A stretch of DNA of 64,000 nt, taken from Sphingomonas liriopis (GTDB lineage Bacteria; Pseudomonadota; Alphaproteobacteria; Sphingomonadales; Sphingomonadaceae). Of this stretch, positions 8,728 to 17,777 are shown one piece after another; positions within the stretch are counted from its first letter, which is position 1, and the number at the start of each line of letters is the position of its first letter. The position numbers and the translations under genes are program-made. The stretch is from assembly GCF_024211255.1 (NCBI RefSeq), contig NZ_JAMLDY010000011.1:1-64000 (forward strand). Direction: 5' to 3'. The notes beneath the pieces were generated by a model. It worked only from the letters and a program-made list of their open reading frames with translations, was not told the origin of the DNA and ran no database searches.

Positions 8728-10083
8728 CTACAACCCCTCGCCACCCACCCATTGCGCATGCGCGAGCCGGCGCGCGAGCGTCCAGTTCTGCTGGCGGATA
8801 TCCGGCACCGCCACCACCTCCCACAGCGCGCCGCGCGTCATCGGCCCGATGCAATAGAGCCGGTCGTCCCCGGTGCCATCGCGGCCGATGACCTGCGATT
8901 CATGATCGACGTCGAGCCCGATCCGCAGCGCGTCCGGTCGCACCAGCCCGTCGGCGATCAGCCGGCGCAGCAGCGGCTCGGCGGAGCGGAGCAGGTCGCC
9001 CTGCGGCCCGGTGCAATTGACGATCCGCGCCGCCCGCGTCTCGATCACCGCCTCGCTCCCGCGCGGCCGCCAGCGCAACCGCGCGCCATCGCCATCCGCC
9101 ACCGCCGCCACCAGCTTCCCCGCCGCGAACCGCAGCCGCTCGCTCGCACACAGCGCCTCGACCCGCGCCGCCACCGACGGCGCCAGCCGATGGCGGTGCA
9201 CGTCCCAATAGGGCCGCAGATGGCGCAGGAATCGCGCCCGCGTCACCGCATCGGCGGCGCCCCACAGCATTTGCGTCACCGGCCGCAGCTCGTCGACCGC
9301 CGCCCGCCAGCCGCCCGCCGTCGCCCGCCCCCGCACGCCGCGCACCAGATCAGCCAGCCCACCCGCCGGCTTCTCGCGCAATCCCGGCTGCGGCACCGTC
9401 TCGGCATGCGCGCGTGGCACCAGTCCGCGCCGCGAGATCGCCAGCACGCTGCCGCTGAACCCCGACGCGTCCAGCATCAGCGCCGCATCGATCGCGGTTA
9501 GCCCGCTGCCGACCAGCACCACCGTGTCGTCCTCACCCAGACCCTCGGCGATATCCCCCGCCCATGGGTCGGCGCGATAGCAGCCCGGCGGCAGCAACTC
9601 GGGATCGAGTCCGGGCGGCGTATGCGGCGGCAAATTGCCGACCGCGAGCACCGCCACATCGGCACCGATCCGCGTGCCGTCGTCGCCGACCAGCGCCACG
9701 CCGTCCTCGCAGCGCTCCAGCGCCACCACCTCGCCCTCGACCAGCGTCAGCCGCCCGGGGTTGGCGGCGACCGCCTCGTCCAGCATCCCGCGCAGATAGG
9801 CGCCATACACCCGCCGCGGCACGAACGTCTTCGCGTCCCCCAGCCCCTGCGCCTCCAGCCAGCGCACGAAATGCCCCGGATCGTCGGGCAGCGCGCTCAT
9901 GTTGCCGGCGCGGACGTTAAGCAGATGCTCGTCATGCGCCGCGCTATACGCGACGCCACGCGCCACCTGTGCTCGCCGCCGCTCGATCAGCGTCGCGCGC
10001 GGCCCGTCGTGGCGCATCAGGTTGATCGCCAGCAGCGTGCCGGCGAAGCCGCCGCCGACGATCGCGACATGCTCGCCGTCCAT
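8728..10083 (-). CDS. FAD/NAD(P)-binding oxidoreductase (NAD_binding_9 type)
   Basis: A 451-residue predicted soluble flavoprotein. The N-terminal Rossmann motif VAIVGGGFAGTLLA binds FAD. GVAYSAAHDEHLLNVRAGNMS at about 43-63 is the hallmark of the family that includes uncharacterised HcaD-like and N-hydroxylase-like proteins. A second dinucleotide motif, VVLVGSGLTAIDAAL, occurs in the middle. Substrate and product are unknown. The ATG overlaps the stop of the upstream mechanosensitive-channel gene (TGATG), so the two are probably co-transcribed, though no functional link between them is established. It converges on the TonB receptor gene 17 bp away. Confidence 0.85.
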   Translation of the reverse strand: MDGEHVAIVGGGFAGTLLAINLMRHDGPRATLIERRRAQVARGVAYSAAHDEHLLNVRAGNMSALPDDPGHFVRWLEAQGLGDAKTFVPRRVYGAYLRGMLDEAVAANPGRLTLVEGEVVALERCEDGVALVGDDGTRIGADVAVLAVGNLPPHTPPGLDPELLPPGCYRADPWAGDIAEGLGEDDTVVLVGSGLTAIDAALMLDASGFSGSVLAISRRGLVPRAHAETVPQPGLREKPAGGLADLVRGVRGRATAGGWRAAVDELRPVTQMLWGAADAVTRARFLRHLRPYWDVHRHRLAPSVAARVEALCASERLRFAAGKLVAAVADGDGARLRWRPRGSEAVIETRAARIVNCTGPQGDLLRSAEPLLRRLIADGLVRPDALRIGLDVDHESQVIGRDGTGDDRLYCIGPMTRGALWEVVAVPDIRQQNWTLARRLAHAQWVGGEGL

Positions 10084-12473
10084 CAGCCGTTGCTCCCGTC
10101 GTTCGCCGCGGCGGGCGGGATCAGCTCCAGCCGCTGCGGCACCGTGCCGAGCTCGACGCCCTCCTCGCGCATCCGCCGCAACAGCGTCAGCAGCACCGCG
10201 CTGCGCGCCTCGCCGGTGGCGCGCGGGCTGGACACATGGCCGTAGCAGACGAACAGGATGCGGCCGTCGGCGATCCCCTCGATCTGCGCGACCGGGGCGG
10301 GGGTGTCGAGCACCGCCGGCTCGCCCGCGAACGTCTCCAGCACCAGCGCGCGGACATGGTCGGCGTCGCTCTCGATCGGCACCGAAAAGCGGATCTGGAT
10401 ACGGCCCGGCTGCCCGCCCAGCGTCTTGTTCAGCACCGATTTGGTGATGAGTTCGCTGTTGGGGACGATCAGCGTCGAATGGTCGGCGAGCTCGATCTCG
10501 GTCGATCGCACGCTGATCCGCTTGACGTCGCCCTCGTCGGTGCCGACGCGGATCAGGTCGCCGATCTTGATCGGCCGCTCGGCGAGCAGGATCAGGCCGG
10601 AGACGAAGTTCGACGTGATCGCCTGCAGGCCGAAGCCGATGCCGACCGACAGCGCCGACAGCAGCAGCGCGATCCGCTCCATGCCGATGCCGAGCGAGGC
10701 GAGCGACCACACCACGGCGAGCGCGATCGCGATATAGCGCGCGACCAGCCGGATCGAATTGCGCACGCTGCCGTCGAGGCCCGTGCTCGGCAGGTAACGC
10801 TGGTCGAGCCAGCCGGTGAACTGGCGGACGAGGAACATGCCCAGCGCCAGCACCGCGACGAAGCGCAGGATCGTGCCCGGCGAGATCGCGACGCCGCCGA
10901 TTTGCACGCCCTGCGCCAATCCCGCGACCCGGTCGACGAACGATCCGAACCCCGCGCCGAACGGATACAGCATCAGCCCCAGCGCGATGACGATCACCGC
11001 CAGCCGCAGTACCGCGGACAGCAGCACGCCGAACTGGTCGACCGCGCTGCCGCCGAGGCCCAGGCCATGGCGCAGCGTCTGGCCGATGCGGCTGTCGCGC
11101 TGGAACAGGCTGGTCGCGACGTCGTCGATGACGACCATCAGCAGATAGGTCGATACGCCGAGCAACGTCGCCCACAGCACGAATTGCACGACGGTGATCG
11201 CCAGTCCGACATAGCCGGCGAGCAGCGCGATCCCCGCGCCCGCGACGATCAGCCATACGGTCAGCGTGACCGCGCCGACCCCGGCGCTCGCCGCCGCTTC
11301 CTGTTCGTCCGCGCCGTCCGCCGCCGCGCGCGTGCGCAGCCGGCCGATCACCAGCAGCGTGCCGCCGATCAGCACGATATGCGCCGCCACCTCGACCACC
11401 TGCGTCGCGAGCAGAGCGGCCGGGCTGACGCCCGCCGCGCCGTTGAACGCGCCGGTCATGATGACCGCGAAGGTCAGCGTCGCGAGGCCCCAGGGCACCG
11501 GGCGCAGCGCGGTCGCGGCGGCATCGGCGATCGGCACCACCCGCCACGACGGCTGGCGCGCCATCAGGAACGCCGCGCCCAGCGACGCGGTGAAGCCCGC
11601 GAACACCGCCGCGACGACCAGCGCCTGCGCCAGCGGATTCCACGCCGTCGCGAGCAAAGCTGACCAGCGCAGCCCCTGCACGAACAGGAAGGCGGCGGCG
11701 GTCGGCATCGCCGTGCCGATCAGCACGCGCCACAGGGTGTTGGCGGAGCGGCGGACGCGATGCCCGGGCGCATCGACGATCAGGTAACGCTGGCCCAGCC
11801 CACGCAACAGCTGCCGGATCGGGAAGAGCAAGGCGAACGCCAGCAGCGCACCGAGCACGCCGCCCCACGGAAACCCGCCGCGCAGCCCGCTATCGATCTG
11901 CGCACCCTCGCGCCCCAGAAACGTCGCGATCCGGCGCGCGTCGCGCGGTACCGCGGCGAACAATTCGCTCCAGAAATGCGGTGAGAGGGGGGAGGGCGCG
12001 CGCACCGCGATCCGCTCGCCCAGCTCTGCGGCCTGCGTCTGGTCGATCTCCGCGACCAACTGCGCCGCCTCGACCGCGATCAGTTGACCGCGCTTGACCT
12101 TCGAATCGAGCGAATTGCGCGACTGCGCCAGTGCGCGGCGTTCGGCGCGGATATCCGCCGCCTCGACCACCCCCGCCACCGGCGGCCCCAGCCCGGCGAT
12201 CCGCGCATCGACCAGCGCCAGCTGGCCGCGCAATTGGTCGGCCGCCTCCTTGGCATCGCCCTGCGCGGCCAGCGCCCGATCGCGCAGCTGCGCCCGCGCG
12301 GCCCGATCGACCCGCGTATCCAGCGCCGTATCGACCGCGGCAAGCTCGCCCTCCGCCCGGCTCAACTGCGCCGACGCGACATCCACCGGCGAAGGCTGCG
12401 CGATCGCCGGCACCGCCATCGCGACGAGCACCACGACCCACACCCGCGCCACCGCCGCCATCATCCTGCCCAC
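10083..12473 (-). CDS. DUF3772 and MscS domain mechanosensitive ion channel
   Basis: A 796-residue inner-membrane channel. A signal peptide (about 1-25, ending AIAQ) is followed by a periplasmic helical domain of the DUF3772 kind, then roughly ten membrane segments, and a C-terminal MscS core: a pore helix around LLLSALSVGIGFGLQAITSNFVSG, the beta domain with RPIKIGDLIRVG, and a cytoplasmic alpha-beta domain. It is expected to open under membrane tension and release solutes. The GTG at 12473 has GAGGG six bases upstream; an ATG at 12464 is an alternative. It is followed immediately by the flavoprotein gene. Confidence 0.9.
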   Translation of the reverse strand: MGRMMAAVARVWVVVLVAMAVPAIAQPSPVDVASAQLSRAEGELAAVDTALDTRVDRAARAQLRDRALAAQGDAKEAADQLRGQLALVDARIAGLGPPVAGVVEAADIRAERRALAQSRNSLDSKVKRGQLIAVEAAQLVAEIDQTQAAELGERIAVRAPSPLSPHFWSELFAAVPRDARRIATFLGREGAQIDSGLRGGFPWGGVLGALLAFALLFPIRQLLRGLGQRYLIVDAPGHRVRRSANTLWRVLIGTAMPTAAAFLFVQGLRWSALLATAWNPLAQALVVAAVFAGFTASLGAAFLMARQPSWRVVPIADAAATALRPVPWGLATLTFAVIMTGAFNGAAGVSPAALLATQVVEVAAHIVLIGGTLLVIGRLRTRAAADGADEQEAAASAGVGAVTLTVWLIVAGAGIALLAGYVGLAITVVQFVLWATLLGVSTYLLMVVIDDVATSLFQRDSRIGQTLRHGLGLGGSAVDQFGVLLSAVLRLAVIVIALGLMLYPFGAGFGSFVDRVAGLAQGVQIGGVAISPGTILRFVAVLALGMFLVRQFTGWLDQRYLPSTGLDGSVRNSIRLVARYIAIALAVVWSLASLGIGMERIALLLSALSVGIGFGLQAITSNFVSGLILLAERPIKIGDLIRVGTDEGDVKRISVRSTEIELADHSTLIVPNSELITKSVLNKTLGGQPGRIQIRFSVPIESDADHVRALVLETFAGEPAVLDTPAPVAQIEGIADGRILFVCYGHVSSPRATGEARSAVLLTLLRRMREEGVELGTVPQRLELIPPAAANDGSNG

Positions 12474-12575
12474 CAGCGACCCTCGCGAAACTGCCTGTGT
12501 CCCCCAGGGCTTTGGGGAAGAACGCCGCGAAAGTCACGGGGGCGGGAAGGGCCGGCCTTCGTCCATCCCCCTCTT

Positions 12576-12675
12576 CTCGTCTTTCCCGCGAAGGCGGGAA
12601 TCCATAATCACTACCGCCAATGCTGGAGCCGCCAGGTCAGCCACTATGGATTCCCGCCTTCGCGGGAATGACGAG
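12576..12675. repeat. Inverted-repeat element (TTCCCGCGAAGGCGGGAA family)
   Basis: Arms at 12576-12606 and 12645-12675 are near-perfect inverted copies around a 38-bp centre. Each arm is itself a hairpin, TTCCCGC-GAA-GGCGGGAA. This is a REP-like intergenic element. It lies in the 393-bp gap 12474-12866 between the divergent channel gene and rpsU. The rest of that gap holds a small hairpin (about 12764-12783) and presumably the rpsU promoter; I see no gene in it. Confidence 0.8.
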
Positions 12676-12866
12676 ACGTGTGTGAGAGCGACGGGATCGT
12701 ACTAAAAACGACGAAGATCACGCCTCTCGACACCCCATCCACCACCTCATCCCCAAAACCACCCGCGGGTTGCCAACCCGCGACGGCGCTGCTAGGGGCA
12801 CCGTTCGCACGGCGCGGACCCATTGTCTGCGGCCGCATTAGCTATTGACCGGAGTGATTGGGTTTT

Positions 12867-13073
12867 ATGCAGATCGTCGTCCGCGACAACAATGTCGACC
12901 AGGCTCTTCGCGCGCTCAAGAAGAAGCTGCAGCGTGAGGGTGTGTATCGCGAGATGAAGCTGCGCCGTCACTACGAGAAGCCGTCGGAAAAGCGCGCGCG
13001 CGAGCGTGCCGCCGCCGTGCGCCGCGCCCGCAAGCTCGAGCGCAAGCGCGCCGAACGTGACGGTGCCCGCTAA
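12867..13073 (+). CDS. rpsU: 30S ribosomal protein S21
   Basis: A 68-residue basic protein starting [20 protein letters not shown], with the S21 core [20 protein letters not shown] and a strongly basic, Arg/Lys-rich C-terminus. S21 is a small-subunit protein near the mRNA exit, linked to initiation. ATG 12867 was chosen because it gives the conserved N-terminus; GGAG at 12851-12854 lies rather far (12 bases) upstream, and a TTG at 12858 sits too close to it. It appears to be a single-gene unit followed by the FKBP gene 121 bp downstream. Confidence 0.97.
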   Translation: MQIVVRDNNVDQALRALKKKLQREGVYREMKLRRHYEKPSEKRARERAAAVRRARKLERKRAERDGAR

Positions 13074-13194
13074 GCCCCTGTAATTGCACGGATCATCGCT
13101 CGAACCGGCTGTCGGACGATGGCCGCGTTCGTGTGACGTTTGTGACCTTTGAACCGGTGACGGCCGGCCCGGCACCACAGCTCCAGGTGCCCCG

Positions 13195-13791
13195 ATGTCG
13201 ACCGTCACCGCCGTTCCGCTGCAGCCCGTCAAGCGCAGCTATCTCGTCTATCTCTGGGTCGGCATCGCGCTGGCCTGCGTCGCGGCCTTCCTGCTCGCCC
13301 GCCAGAGCGACGATTTCCTGACCCGCAACGCCCGCGCGAGCGGCGTGACGACGACCCCTTCGGGTCTCCAGTACAAGGTGATCCAGCCCGGCGCCCCCGG
13401 CGCCGCGCGGCCGACCGACACCGACGTCGCCCTCGTCAATTACGAGGGCAAGCTGCTCAACGGCACCACCTTCGACAAGTCGCAGCAGCCGACGCCGATG
13501 CCCGTCGCCGGCGTCGTCCCCGGCTTCTCCGAAGCGCTCAAGCTGATGCCCAAGGGCGCGAAATACCGCGTCTGGATCAAGCCGTCGCTCGGCTATGGCG
13601 CCGAAACCAAGGGGCCGATCCCCGCCAATTCGACGCTGGCGTTCGACGTCGAGCTCATCGACTTCCTGCCCGAATCGGTCGTCCGCCAGATGCAGGCGCA
13701 GGCGCAACGGGGCGGCATGCCCGGCATGCCCGGCGCGATGCCCCCCGGCGCACTCCCGCCGGGCGCCGTGCCGCCCCCCGCCGGTCGCTGA
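13195..13791 (+). CDS. FKBP-type peptidyl-prolyl cis-trans isomerase, membrane-anchored
   Basis: A 198-residue protein: cytoplasmic N-terminus, one membrane helix (about 16-36), then a periplasmic FKBP domain (about 50-160) with TPSGLQYKVIQPG, VNYEGKLLNGTTFDKS, VPGFSEALKLMPKGAKYRVWI and LAFDVELIDF. The C-terminus is a low-complexity Met/Pro/Gly tail (GGMPGMPGAMPPGALPPG). FKBPs catalyse prolyl isomerisation during folding; the anchor suggests action on envelope proteins. A perfect 16-bp hairpin downstream probably ends the transcript. Confidence 0.93.
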   Translation: MSTVTAVPLQPVKRSYLVYLWVGIALACVAAFLLARQSDDFLTRNARASGVTTTPSGLQYKVIQPGAPGAARPTDTDVALVNYEGKLLNGTTFDKSQQPTPMPVAGVVPGFSEALKLMPKGAKYRVWIKPSLGYGAETKGPIPANSTLAFDVELIDFLPESVVRQMQAQAQRGGMPGMPGAMPPGALPPGAVPPPAGR

Positions 13792-13870
13792 TCCTTCTCC
13801 CACCGTTCGCCCTGGTGGACAGGTGGGGCTCATCGGACTGGGACGGACTGTCCGCCCACATTGCCAAAAC

Positions 13871-13906
13871 GAAGAAGCCGGCGCTGCCACCAGCGCCGGC
13901 TTCTTC
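13871..13906. terminator. Strong hairpin downstream of FKBP gene
   Basis: A perfect 16-bp stem (GAAGAAGCCGGCGCTG with its complement) closes a CCAC loop. The 3' arm ends in TTCTTC instead of a clean T-run, so termination is plausible but less certain than for the next hairpin. Confidence 0.6.
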
Positions 13907-13950
13907 ATGTCCGCCCGCCGCCCAGGCCATCCGGGCGATCTGCGCCGGAC

Positions 13951-13980
13951 AAAAAAATAGCGGCCCGAAGGCCGCTATTT
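13951..13980 (-). terminator. Rho-independent terminator of the 81-aa protein gene
   Basis: Read on the minus strand this is AAATAGCGGCC-TTCG-GGCCGCTATTTTTTT: an 11-bp stem with a UUCG tetraloop and a seven-U tail. It lies 24 bp past the stop of the gene at 14004-14249 and is one of the two clearest intrinsic terminators in the window. Confidence 0.9.
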
Positions 13981-14003
13981 CCTAGCCGAAGCTATCGATC
14001 AGC

Positions 14004-14249
14004 TTAGTTGCTGTCGGCGTTGTCGTCGCTGTCGGCGACCACGACGATACCGGCAACCACGGCAGCCGCCGCGAGAACCGCGATCAGGATGCCGCCGCCG
14101 GCCAGCTCGTTCTTCTTCGCCGAGGCCGAACCGGTGCGAACCGACTTCGACACCGACAGGCTGGCAGCCGGGTTCGCCGGAGCGGCAACCGCCGGAGCAA
14201 CAGCCATGGTGGCAGCCGCAGCGGCCATCAGATACTTCCCAAGACGCAT
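14004..14249 (-). CDS. Small exported or membrane protein of unknown function
   Basis: An 81-residue protein. The N-terminus MRLGKYLMAAAAATMAVAPAVA is a clear signal peptide with an Ala-rich core. A short Ser/Lys-rich middle follows, then a second hydrophobic segment (about 52-71, GGGILIAVLAAAAVVAGIVV) and an acidic tail (ADSDDNADSN). GGAG lies about eight bases before the ATG. It is monocistronic, with its own strong terminator and a 189-bp upstream region, which suggests a well-expressed transcript. Similar short Ala-rich proteins with an acidic end occur in sphingomonads, but I know of no assigned role. Confidence 0.75.
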   Translation of the reverse strand: MRLGKYLMAAAAATMAVAPAVAAPANPAASLSVSKSVRTGSASAKKNELAGGGILIAVLAAAAVVAGIVVVADSDDNADSN

Positions 14250-14438
14250 AGAAAACTCCCTCTAGTGCTCGTCACCGGTCGCCATGCCGCAACTAGGTCA
14301 GCATGACAACCTTTTGCCGGTCGCTCCGCGATTTGGTTCGCGACCGTTGCGGCGGTGCAACATGCAACGCCGCTCCGACCTTAGCAGCGCCGACCGACGT
14401 GTGAACCCCATATAGGTGTCGCGCCGGCGTAGTTTATC

Positions 14439-15212
14439 TTATTCGGCGTTCGCTTCGACCTGTACCGTCCAGCGCGACGTGCTTTCCAGACCAAGCGCAG
14501 TCAACTTGCCGGTCTCGTAAGCACCGGTGTCGACGCCTATCCGATAGGATTGTACGTCGAGGTCCTGGCTGATCGTATGGCCGTGGACGATCATTTTCTC
14601 CAGCGTGCCGTTGTGATCGAGAAACGGCTTGCGGATCCAGCGCAGGTCGGCGCCGCGCTGCATGGCAAGATCGGTGTCGGGACGGACGCCGGCATGGACG
14701 AACGCATAATCGCCGATCACGATCAGGTCCTCGAACCCGCCGAGGAACGCCTGATGATCCGCCGGCACGCGGCGCGTGAGCGCATCGTACAGTTCGTCGT
14801 AATCCATGCGATCGTAATCGGCCGCATCGACGCCATAGCTCAGGATCGTCTCGCGCCCGCCGATCCGGCAGAACATCCGCAACGCCTTCGGCTCGCCCCT
14901 CAGCGATTCGAGGAACACCTCCTCGTGATTGCCGAGCAGGAAGCGGGTGTCGGGGCGTTCCGCCGCCAGCCGGCACAGGCGTTCGATCACGCCCGCCGAA
15001 TCCGGACCACGGTCGACGAGGTCGCCGAGGAAGATCAGCGTCGTGCGCGCGGGACCGCGGTCGGCATCGTCCGCGGCGATCTTCGCCAGCAACCGGTCGA
15101 GCAGCGCCGCGCAACCGTGCACGTCGCCGATCGCGTAGACGCGTTCGCCATCGGGAATCGCGGCAGCCGGGCTGGCCGCCGCGCGGCGCCCCTTGAGCAG
15201 CTTCTTGAGCAT
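14439..15212 (-). CDS. PPP-family metallophosphatase (serine/threonine phosphatase-like)
   Basis: A 257-residue cytoplasmic phosphatase with the three PPP signatures: GDVHG (29-33), GDLVDRGPDS (about 63-72) and GNHE (94-97), plus a later VHAGVRP and HGHT that complete the two-metal site. Family members dephosphorylate proteins or hydrolyse dinucleoside polyphosphates. ATG 15212 was chosen for AGGA five bases upstream. It follows wecC on the same strand after 82 bp and could be part of that transcript, but the exact substrate is not evident. Confidence 0.88.
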   Translation of the reverse strand: MLKKLLKGRRAAASPAAAIPDGERVYAIGDVHGCAALLDRLLAKIAADDADRGPARTTLIFLGDLVDRGPDSAGVIERLCRLAAERPDTRFLLGNHEEVFLESLRGEPKALRMFCRIGGRETILSYGVDAADYDRMDYDELYDALTRRVPADHQAFLGGFEDLIVIGDYAFVHAGVRPDTDLAMQRGADLRWIRKPFLDHNGTLEKMIVHGHTISQDLDVQSYRIGVDTGAYETGKLTALGLESTSRWTVQVEANAE

Positions 15213-15294
15213 GGAATCCTGTCGATCGAGCCGGGTTGGGCAGATAGGCTGCCGCGTTCCTGGCTGCAACACCCTGAACCCCCGGTGAAAGCGC

Positions 15295-16593
15295 TCAGCT
15301 CGCCAGGCGCAATCCCGTCGGCATCGGCGCGGCCGCCGGCTGATCGGGCCAGATACCACGCGTATCGAGCACCGCCTTGTCGCGGCGTTCCTCCAGCGGC
15401 ACCGAACGGAAGACGTCGTGGTCGACCAGCACGATCATGATCGCACAAGCCTCGATCGCGGTATCGATGTCGATCAGCGTCGCGCCGGTGCCGTCGAACG
15501 CGGCCGGCAGCGCGTCGGCATAGGGTTCGACGATCGCCACGCGAGGTCCGAATCGTGCGGCCAGATCGGCCGCCACCTTCAGCGCCGGGCTCTCGCGGAA
15601 ATCGTCGATGTTCGCCTTGAACGCGAGGCCAAGGCAGGCGACCGTCGCGCCGGGCCGTGCCTCGACCAGCGCCGCCGCCTGCGCGACGACGTGATCGGTC
15701 TTGCCGTCGTTGACCAGCCGCGCGGTGCGGATCAGCGGCGTGTTGGCGGGATCGGCATGGACCAGGAACCAGGGATCGACCGCGATGCAATGGCCGCCGA
15801 CGCCGGGGCCGGGCTGCAGGATGTTGACGCGCGGATGGCGGTTGGCGAGGCGGATCACCTCCCATACGTCGACCCCCATCGTGTCGGCGACGAGGCTCAA
15901 TTCGTTGGCGAAGGCGATGTTGACGTCGCGGAAGGCGTTCTCGGTCAGCTTGGTCATCTCCGCCGCGCGCGCGGTGGTGGTGACGCAGGCGCCGCGGACG
16001 AAGCGGCGGTAGAAGGCGAGCGCCTTGCGCGCACAGCGCGGCGTGATGCCGCCGATGACGCGGTCGTTGTCGATCAGCTCGACGAGGATGCGCCCGGGCA
16101 GCACGCGCTCGGGGCAATAAGCGATCGCGACGTCCGCCGCTTCGCCGGTACGGCCGGGCACGCGCAGGTCGGGGCGCAGCTGCGCGAGCAGGTCGCGGAC
16201 CTTCTCCGTCGTGCCGACCGGTGAGGTCGATTCGAGGATGATCGTGTCGCCCGCCTTCAGCACCGCGGCGATCGTCGTCGCGGCCTGCAGGACATAGCCG
16301 ATGTTGGGAGCATGATCCTCGGCGAAGGGCGTCGGCACCGCGATGACGAAGACGTCGGCCGGTTCGATCTGCGTCGAGGCGCGCAAGCTGCCGCGCGCGA
16401 CAACGCCGGAAACCAGGCCGTCGAGGTCGACCTCCTCGATATGCACGCGTCCCGAATTGACGGTATCAACGACCGATGGCGTGACGTCGACGCCGAGTAC
16501 CATCGCCCCGGTGCGCGCGATCACCGCCGCGGTCGGCAGGCCGATATAGCCGAGGCCGAGGACGACGACCTTGAGTTCAGAGTCCGAAACCAT
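15295..16593 (-). CDS. wecC: UDP-N-acetyl-D-mannosamine dehydrogenase
   Basis: A 432-residue NAD-dependent sugar-nucleotide dehydrogenase oxidising UDP-ManNAc to UDP-ManNAcA. GLGYIGLP at 13-20 is the NAD-binding motif, ESTSPVGTTEKV is typical of WecC, KLTENAFRDVNIAFANEL includes the catalytic-domain lysine and Asn, and GPGVGGHCIAVDPWFL carries the catalytic cysteine. Its first 17 bases overlap the end of wecB, its natural partner, so the two are clearly an operon. The product feeds a ManNAcA-containing surface polysaccharide; no glycosyltransferase cluster is present here, so the polymer is unknown. Confidence 0.94.
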   Translation of the reverse strand: MVSDSELKVVVLGLGYIGLPTAAVIARTGAMVLGVDVTPSVVDTVNSGRVHIEEVDLDGLVSGVVARGSLRASTQIEPADVFVIAVPTPFAEDHAPNIGYVLQAATTIAAVLKAGDTIILESTSPVGTTEKVRDLLAQLRPDLRVPGRTGEAADVAIAYCPERVLPGRILVELIDNDRVIGGITPRCARKALAFYRRFVRGACVTTTARAAEMTKLTENAFRDVNIAFANELSLVADTMGVDVWEVIRLANRHPRVNILQPGPGVGGHCIAVDPWFLVHADPANTPLIRTARLVNDGKTDHVVAQAAALVEARPGATVACLGLAFKANIDDFRESPALKVAADLAARFGPRVAIVEPYADALPAAFDGTGATLIDIDTAIEACAIMIVLVDHDVFRSVPLEERRDKAVLDTRGIWPDQPAAAPMPTGLRLAS

Positions 16594-17713
16594 CGGCGAC
16601 GATCCTTGCGATCCGGTTGCTGGCCTGGCCGTCCCCGAACGGATTGTGGGCGCGTGCCATGGCGGAATAGGCTGCCTTGTCGTCGAGAAGCGTGAAGACT
16701 TCGGAAACGATGCGGTCTTCGTCGGTGCCGATCAGCTTCGCGGTGCCGGCGACGACGCCTTCGGGACGTTCGGTGGTGTCGCGCATCACCAGCACCGGCT
16801 TGCCGAGGGCAGGGGCCTCTTCCTGCACGCCGCCCGAATCGGTCAGCGCGAGGGTGCACAGTTCGAGTGCGCGGATGAACTGGGGATAATCGAGCGGCGC
16901 GATGCGCGCGACGTTGGCGGCATCGCCGAGGATCGCGTCCATCACCGCGACGACATTGGGATTGGGGTGCATCGGGAAGAGGACGGCGACATCCTGGCGC
17001 GCGGCGATGCGCGCGATGGCCCGTGCGATCCCCGTCATGCCGTCGCCGAAATTCTCGCGCCGGTGTGTCGTGACCAGCACGATGCGCTGGTCCGCGAACC
17101 GCGCGGCGATGTCGTCCAGCCCCGATGCCAGCACCGGCTGCTCCGCGATCCGGCCCCGCGTCCAGTGCAGCGCGTCGATGACCGTATTGCCGGTGACGTG
17201 GACGCCCGCGACGACGTTCTCGCGGGAGAGCGCGGCGGCGGCGGTGTCGGTCGGCGCGAAATGCAGGTCGGCGATCGGCGCGACGATGCGGCGGTTCACC
17301 TCTTCGGGCCAGGGATGGTAGATGTTGCCCGAGCGCAGTCCCGCCTCGACATGCGCGACGGGGATCTTGCGGTAATAAGCCGCCAGCGCGCCGACCATCG
17401 CGGTCGCGGTATCGCCCTGCACGACGACGCGATCGGGCGCGACGCGGTCCATCACCTCGCCGAGCGCGACGAGCAGTCGCGCGGTCAGCCGATCGAGCGA
17501 TTGTCCCGGCTCCATCAGGTCGAGGTCGATGTCGGGCGTCAGCCCGGCGATAGCGAGCACCTGGTCGAGCAGGCCGCGATGCTGCGCGGTGACGCAGGTG
17601 ACGACCTCCATCCCCCCGTCCGCCTCAAGCGCGCGGATCACCGGAAACAGCTTGATCGCCTCCGGGCGCGTACCGAAGATGACGAGGACTTTCGGGCGGG
17701 TTGTAGCGCTCAT
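16577..17713 (-). CDS. wecB: UDP-N-acetylglucosamine 2-epimerase (non-hydrolysing)
   Basis: A 378-residue enzyme interconverting UDP-GlcNAc and UDP-ManNAc. The N-terminal motif VLVIFGTRPEAIKLFPV, VQGDTATAMVGALAAYY, VAHVEAGLRSG and THRRENFG are diagnostic of the WecB/MnaA family; SGGVQEEAPALGKPVLVMR forms the UDP-binding C-terminal part. It feeds the overlapping wecC gene. The intergenic gap to divergent galU is only 64 bp, so both promoters must lie within it. Confidence 0.95.
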   Translation of the reverse strand: MSATTRPKVLVIFGTRPEAIKLFPVIRALEADGGMEVVTCVTAQHRGLLDQVLAIAGLTPDIDLDLMEPGQSLDRLTARLLVALGEVMDRVAPDRVVVQGDTATAMVGALAAYYRKIPVAHVEAGLRSGNIYHPWPEEVNRRIVAPIADLHFAPTDTAAAALSRENVVAGVHVTGNTVIDALHWTRGRIAEQPVLASGLDDIAARFADQRIVLVTTHRRENFGDGMTGIARAIARIAARQDVAVLFPMHPNPNVVAVMDAILGDAANVARIAPLDYPQFIRALELCTLALTDSGGVQEEAPALGKPVLVMRDTTERPEGVVAGTAKLIGTDEDRIVSEVFTLLDDKAAYSAMARAHNPFGDGQASNRIARIVADGFGL

Positions 17714-17736
17714 GCCGTAAAGCTAAGGCCGGCGTC

Positions 17737-17751
17737 TTAATATGCGGCTAA
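17737..17751. promoter_or_regulatory. CtrA-like motif between wecB and galU (weak)
   Basis: TTAA-N7-CTAA differs by one base from the alphaproteobacterial CtrA consensus TTAA-N7-TTAA and lies in the 64-bp divergent intergenic region. The match is short and could be chance. Confidence 0.25.
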
Positions 17752-17777
17752 GCATCGCCAAGACGAGAAGGACGACG

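Noticed and set aside
4919..8854. Very long minus-strand open frame (about 1311 codons) opposite the MFS and TonB receptor genes
   Set aside because: It is Arg/Ala/Asp-rich, lacks any motif and mirrors real plus-strand genes with signal peptides; an artefact of high GC.
17737..17751. Firm CtrA regulation of wecB and galU
   Set aside because: A single motif with one mismatch is too weak; kept only as a low-confidence site.
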